The notes under the pieces: model-generated | What the model was told of the DNA's origin: nothing | Seen by the model: only the letters and a program-made list of their open reading frames with translations | Databases searched by the model: none | Part shown: positions 60,564 to 64,000 of the stretch, piece after piece | Numbering within the stretch: position 1 is the first letter of the stretch | Layout of the letters: every line of letters begins with the position of its first letter | Position numbers and translations under genes: made by a program | Source of the DNA: Anaerococcus provencensis | GTDB taxonomy: Bacteria; Bacillota; Clostridia; Tissierellales; Peptoniphilaceae | DNA length: 64,000 nt | Assembly: GCF_000312365.2 (NCBI RefSeq) | Contig: NZ_HG003686.1 | Coordinates: 219,789 to 283,788, forward strand | Direction: 5' to 3'

Positions 60564-61133
60564 TTATAGTTTACCTACAAGGTCAAGACCTGGTGTTAGG
60601 ATATCGTCGCCTTCTTCTTCCCATTTAGCTGGGCAAGCTTCACCTGGGTGAGCAGCGATGTATTTACCAGCCTTAACTTTGTTGATATTAACATCAGCCT
60701 TACGTCCGATACCATCAGCGTTGATTTCTACTGTTTGGATCACGTTTTCTGGGTCGATTACAAATGTAGCTCTTAGAGCCTTTCCTGAATCATCAAGGAT
60801 ATCAAGTTCTCTTGTTAACTCTTTGTTAGAGTCAGAAATTAGTGGATATTCAAGTTTGCTAATTCTTTCGCTGTTATCATGCCAAGCCTTGTGAACAAAG
60901 TGAGTATCTACAGAAACACCGTAAACATCTGCTCCAAGTTCTTGTAAAGCAGCGTAATTATCTTGAAGGTCTTCTAGCTCTGTTGGGCAAACGAAAGTAA
61001 AGTCAGCTGGATAGAATAATAGTACTGTCCATTTTCTCTTTAAATCTTCGTTTGAAACTGTTATAAATTCGTCCTTTTTTGGATCGTAAGCGTCTAAATT
61101 AAATTCTGGAAGTGTTTTACCAATAAATGCCAT
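60564..61133 (-). CDS. ahpC: Peroxiredoxin AhpC
   Basis: AhpC is a typical 2-Cys peroxiredoxin of 189 residues. The peroxidatic Cys49 lies in FTFVCPTELEDL, and the resolving Cys167 in GEACPAKWEE. Two-step sulfenic/disulfide chemistry reduces hydrogen and alkyl peroxides, and AhpF regenerates it. It is first in the transcript. Its promoter (plus 61169-61196) contains a perfect PerR box (61170-61184), so peroxide induces it. Confidence 0.96.
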   Translation of the reverse strand: MAFIGKTLPEFNLDAYDPKKDEFITVSNEDLKRKWTVLLFYPADFTFVCPTELEDLQDNYAALQELGADVYGVSVDTHFVHKAWHDNSERISKLEYPLISDSNKELTRELDILDDSGKALRATFVIDPENVIQTVEINADGIGRKADVNINKVKAGKYIAAHPGEACPAKWEEEGDDILTPGLDLVGKL

Positions 61134-61168
61134 TTTAAATCTCCTTTTTTGTATTCTTTACACTAATT

Positions 61169-61196
61169 ATTATAATCATTATAAAACAAAAGTCAA
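61169..61196 (-). promoter_or_regulatory. ahpC promoter with exact PerR box
   Basis: On the minus strand, TTGACT (plus 61191-61196), a 16-base spacer and TATAAT (plus 61169-61174) form the promoter. The palindrome TTATAATCATTATAA (61170-61184) matches the PerR consensus TTATAATnATTATAA at every position and covers the -10 region. Confidence 0.9.
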
Positions 61197-61352
61197 ACTA
61201 AAACATATTATTAGCAAACTTTTAATACTAAATATTTACCCTAATTTCCAGAAATTAAAATAAAATATATTGATATATGATGTACAATAATTTTATTTTT
61301 ATTTATAATTATGTTAAAATAAAGGCGATAAATTATATATAGGAGGAAATCA

Positions 61353-63362
61353 ATGAAGAAAAATAAACTTCTGCTGTTATTAGCGATGTGTTTGTCACTT
61401 GGTATATTTTCATCCTGTGATAACCAGAATAATAACAAAGATGAAAAGGTTGAAAGTCAAGACAATGACATAAAAGAAAATGGTGAGAATGATGAAAACT
61501 CAAACAAAGAGCAAAAAGAAGAAACAAGCAAAACTTCAAATGCTAATTACACACCAGGTACATATGAATCCGAGGCAGAAGGATACAAAGACATTATCAA
61601 AGTAAAAGTTGACTTTAATGAAGACGAAATAACAAACATAGAAGTAGTAGAAAATAGTGAATCTTCAGGAATTGGTACAGTTCCCATTGAATATATGCCA
61701 GAAAAGATTGTAGAAAATCAATCATTAGGAGTAGATAAAGTAAGTGGAGCGACAGTTACATCTAATGCCTTATTATTGGCCGTAAAAGATGCCGTAAAAC
61801 AAGCAGGAGGAGATGTAAAAGCTCTAGAAGCAAAAGAAGTTAAAAGAAATACTGATCCAATAAACGACGAAGCTGACGTTGTTGTAGTTGGAGGTGGTGG
61901 TGCTGGTTTGTCCGCAGCAGTATCAGCCGCAAGCGAAGGAAAATCAGTTATTCTTGTGGAGAAAGCTCCAGGACTTGGTGGCAATACTGTAAGAGCTGGT
62001 GGTCCATACAACATACCAGATGAAGCTAGACAAAAAAACTTAGCAAAAGCATCAGAAAGCTCAATGGAAAAAATTAAAGAGCTTACTAAAAAAGAAGCTA
62101 AGAATGACAGACACCAAGAATTGATGGATCAACTTGCAAAAGAAATTGAAGACTATGAAAATGACCCATCTAAAGATTATCTATTTGATTCAAACGCTCT
62201 TCACATATTACAGACATATGACGGTGGAGATTACGTAGCTGACTTAACTTTAATAGAAGAAATGGTAGATAATGGTTTGGATACTCTAAATTGGCTATCT
62301 GAAAATGGAGTAGAGTGGAAAGAAGAAGTAACTGCAGCCACTGGAGCTCTTTGGTCTAGGAGTCACACACCAGTTAATGCAACAGGTACAGATTATATAG
62401 TTGCTAATAAGAAGAAAGCAGATGAACTAGGCGTTAAATTCTACATGAATACTAAGGCTGAGGAAATCATAATGGAAGACGGAAAAGCCGTTGGTATAAG
62501 AGGAAAAAATGAAGATGCTCCTGTCGAAATAAAAGCAAAATCAGTAATACTAACAACAGGTGGTTTTGGGGCAAACAAGGAGATGGTAAATAAATACGAT
62601 TCATCAATTCCAGATACAATACTTACAACAAATTCACCAAACATAACAGGTGATGGTTTAGTAATGGCTGAAGAAGCTGGGGCAGCCCTTCGTGATATGA
62701 CTGAAATACAAATCCACCCATTAGGGGATCCAATAACAGGAGGATTGGAAGGTTCAGTTAGAGGGCCAGGAGTTGAATCATATTACTTAATAAATAATGA
62801 AGGTAAGAGATTTATAGCAGAAGATAAGAGAAGAGATGAAATGACAGCAGCTGAATTTGCCCAAGCTGATGGCGAAGTTTACCTAATCACATCTCAAAAT
62901 TCTGGTGCAATAAACGATGAAGGCATGACATATTTTGCAATGGATGTCGATAAGTTAATCGAACAAAATAGGGTATTTAAAGCAGATACTATAGAAGAAT
63001 TAGCCGAAAAAATTGGAGTTGACCCACAGAATCTAAAAGATACTCACGATAAATTTAATACTATGGTAGAAAAAGGGGAAGACGAAGAATTTGGAAGAAC
63101 TGTTTTTGGTCAAAAATTAGATCAAGGACCATTTTATGCATCTCCGAGAATTCCAACAGTTCACCATACTATGGGTGGTGTAAGTATTGATACAGAAGCC
63201 CACGTATTAGATGAAGATGGAAATCCTATACCTGGTTTGTATGCTGCTGGAGAGATTACAGGTGGTATACACGGAGGAAACCGTCTAGGTGGAAACGCTC
63301 TATTAGATATACACGTATTTGGTAGAATAGCAGGAACAAATGCTGCAAATGAAATAGAATAA
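61353..63362 (+). CDS. Secreted FMN/FAD reductase lipoprotein, copy 2
   Basis: The 669-residue paralogue of the protein at 55435 has a lipobox FSSC (Cys22), a charged spacer, an FMN-binding domain with VSGATVTS as flavinylation site (about residues 130-137) and the FAD domain VVVVGGGGAGLSAAV. At the C-terminus, HHTMGGVSID and ITGGIHGGNRLGGNAL contain the substrate His and Arg. An insert of about 30 residues rich in Lys and Glu (KKEAKNDRHQELMDQ...) is absent in copy 1. The two probably reduce different unsaturated acids outside the cell. A copy of the PerR box lies between ahpC and this gene, but it faces ahpC. Confidence 0.9.
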   Translation: MKKNKLLLLLAMCLSLGIFSSCDNQNNNKDEKVESQDNDIKENGENDENSNKEQKEETSKTSNANYTPGTYESEAEGYKDIIKVKVDFNEDEITNIEVVENSESSGIGTVPIEYMPEKIVENQSLGVDKVSGATVTSNALLLAVKDAVKQAGGDVKALEAKEVKRNTDPINDEADVVVVGGGGAGLSAAVSAASEGKSVILVEKAPGLGGNTVRAGGPYNIPDEARQKNLAKASESSMEKIKELTKKEAKNDRHQELMDQLAKEIEDYENDPSKDYLFDSNALHILQTYDGGDYVADLTLIEEMVDNGLDTLNWLSENGVEWKEEVTAATGALWSRSHTPVNATGTDYIVANKKKADELGVKFYMNTKAEEIIMEDGKAVGIRGKNEDAPVEIKAKSVILTTGGFGANKEMVNKYDSSIPDTILTTNSPNITGDGLVMAEEAGAALRDMTEIQIHPLGDPITGGLEGSVRGPGVESYYLINNEGKRFIAEDKRRDEMTAAEFAQADGEVYLITSQNSGAINDEGMTYFAMDVDKLIEQNRVFKADTIEELAEKIGVDPQNLKDTHDKFNTMVEKGEDEEFGRTVFGQKLDQGPFYASPRIPTVHHTMGGVSIDTEAHVLDEDGNPIPGLYAAGEITGGIHGGNRLGGNALLDIHVFGRIAGTNAANEIE

Positions 63363-63374
63363 TGACGATTTACT

Positions 63375-63412
63375 AAAGGAGTATTCCGTTTTAGCGGTCT
63401 ACTTCTTTTTTT
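63375..63412 (+). terminator. Terminator of flavoprotein copy 2
   Basis: AAAGGAGTA (63375-63383) pairs with TACTTCTTT (63400-63408), with inner CCG/CGG, followed by T residues. Confidence 0.75.
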
Positions 63413-63517
63413 ATATATATTTATATATATTTATATATTTACTTGCAGTACTTTATTAAAGTTTAAGGTAAAGTGTAGGTATAAAGCATAGTAAATTACT
63501 ATTATTATGAGGCGAAG

Positions 63518-64000
63518 ATGAAAAAAGTTAAAAAATATAATGTATGCGTTAAGGCTTTTGAGTTGGGAAGAGGAAATCCTTTGGAAGATGAGCTTATCGC
63601 ATCTGGGAAATTAAAAAAGCACGATGACTATTATGAGGTTTTTTCTATAGAGGCCGCCCGAGTGGGTGAACTTGCTCGTGCTGGAGACTACATTAAGATT
63701 GATAATTCAAATATGCCCTATCCAAATACCAGGGATAGATTTTTATCCTATCACATACATATAGGTGGGGATGACTTTATCCAGTATCCTCAGGAGATTT
63801 TATCTTGGACTTATGGGGATATTGAGGATGAGAATATCAAATACTTGCTTAAGACGAAAAAACTTATAGTAAATCCAAGCTTAGCAGATTCTTTTTACAA
63901 GGCAAATCTACGGGGGACCTTTCTTACAGCTAAGAAAGATGATTTGGTCTTGATATATGATGTGGAAAAAGCGGGAGATGAGATCATATCGGTCGATTTT
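63518..64000 (+). CDS. Protein of unknown function (runs off the window)
   Basis: An open frame from ATG 63518 continues to the window end without a stop (161 codons). GAGG lies about five bases before the ATG. The product begins MKKVKKYNVCVKAFELGRGN, contains KIDNSNMPYPNTRDRFL and GDDFIQYPQEILSWTYGD, and has no signal peptide or membrane helix. The charged, aromatic-rich sequence is not familiar to me; it may be an Anaerococcus-group protein. Its length and C-terminal domains cannot be seen. Confidence 0.7.
   Translation, partial: MKKVKKYNVCVKAFELGRGNPLEDELIASGKLKKHDDYYEVFSIEAARVGELARAGDYIKIDNSNMPYPNTRDRFLSYHIHIGGDDFIQYPQEILSWTYGDIEDENIKYLLKTKKLIVNPSLADSFYKANLRGTFLTAKKDDLVLIYDVEKAGDEIISVDF

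Noticed and set aside
63413..63450. Tandem TATATATTTA repeats as a functional element
   Set aside because: Simple AT-rich sequence after a terminator, without further signal.
1..64000. CRISPR arrays and tRNA/rRNA genes
   Set aside because: I saw no regularly spaced repeats, no cloverleaf with a CCA-end pattern and no rRNA segments; a computed scan would be needed to exclude a tRNA fully.

Overview
The window is AT-rich DNA from a low-GC Gram-positive anaerobe. Lipobox lipoproteins, a T-box leader, an exact PerR box, an L13-type ribosomal leader, mannose-family PTS genes and secreted FMN/FAD flavoproteins all point to Firmicutes in the broad sense. A Peptoniphilaceae member (Anaerococcus-like) is my best guess, from gene content only; I ran no database search.

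Layout. 1-500: edge of an IS1182-type transposase. 569-1015: NUDIX hydrolase. 1236-9749: a MacB-type ABC transporter with a CARDB-like membrane partner, three related lipoproteins, a class-I amidotransferase-like hydrolase and peptidase T. 9746-10213: a thioredoxin-like gene with an in-frame stop, followed at its 3' end by a complete ISL3-family element (10218-11741) with an 8-bp target duplication. 11871-17171: DUF2089 protein, MurJ and a T-box-controlled amino-acid ABC transporter. 17206-20653: NiaR with a probable niacin transporter, Mrp ATPase and a DUF1002 protein. 20693-28176: NlpC/P60 hydrolase, HD hydrolase, MFS carrier, small acetyltransferase and TrkA/TrkH potassium uptake. 28194-29122: an unassigned structured RNA with its own promoter and terminator, then a long GC-richer palindromic repeat. 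29196-36771: potDABC, rplM-rpsI, queH, ferritin and small genes. 36932-42546: UPF0340 protein, FAD dehydrogenase, alpha/beta hydrolase, an ORF-less group II intron, ACT protein, UPF0210 protein and cyclophilin.

42591-53604 is the most distinctive part. A divergent AraC regulator faces a tightly packed 10-kb operon. It starts with five enzymes that are mostly redox enzymes (Old-Yellow-Enzyme-like, SDR, fumarate-reductase-like flavoprotein, D-2-hydroxyacid dehydrogenase, TIM-barrel isomerase/lyase). It continues with a mannose-family PTS of the GalNAc/glycosaminoglycan type (IIB, IIC, IID, YajC-like, IIA) and a cytoplasmic heparinase II/III-like lyase. The transport half matches the streptococcal glycosaminoglycan PTS loci, but the usual unsaturated glucuronyl hydrolase and KduI/KduD/KdgK/KdgA genes are absent. 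The redox module occupies that place. A second ORF-less group II intron follows the operon terminator.

54489-64000: SDR enzyme, two secreted FMN/FAD reductase lipoproteins flanking two orphan RelB-like antitoxins and a PerR-box-controlled ahpC-ahpF pair, and a partial unknown gene at the right edge.
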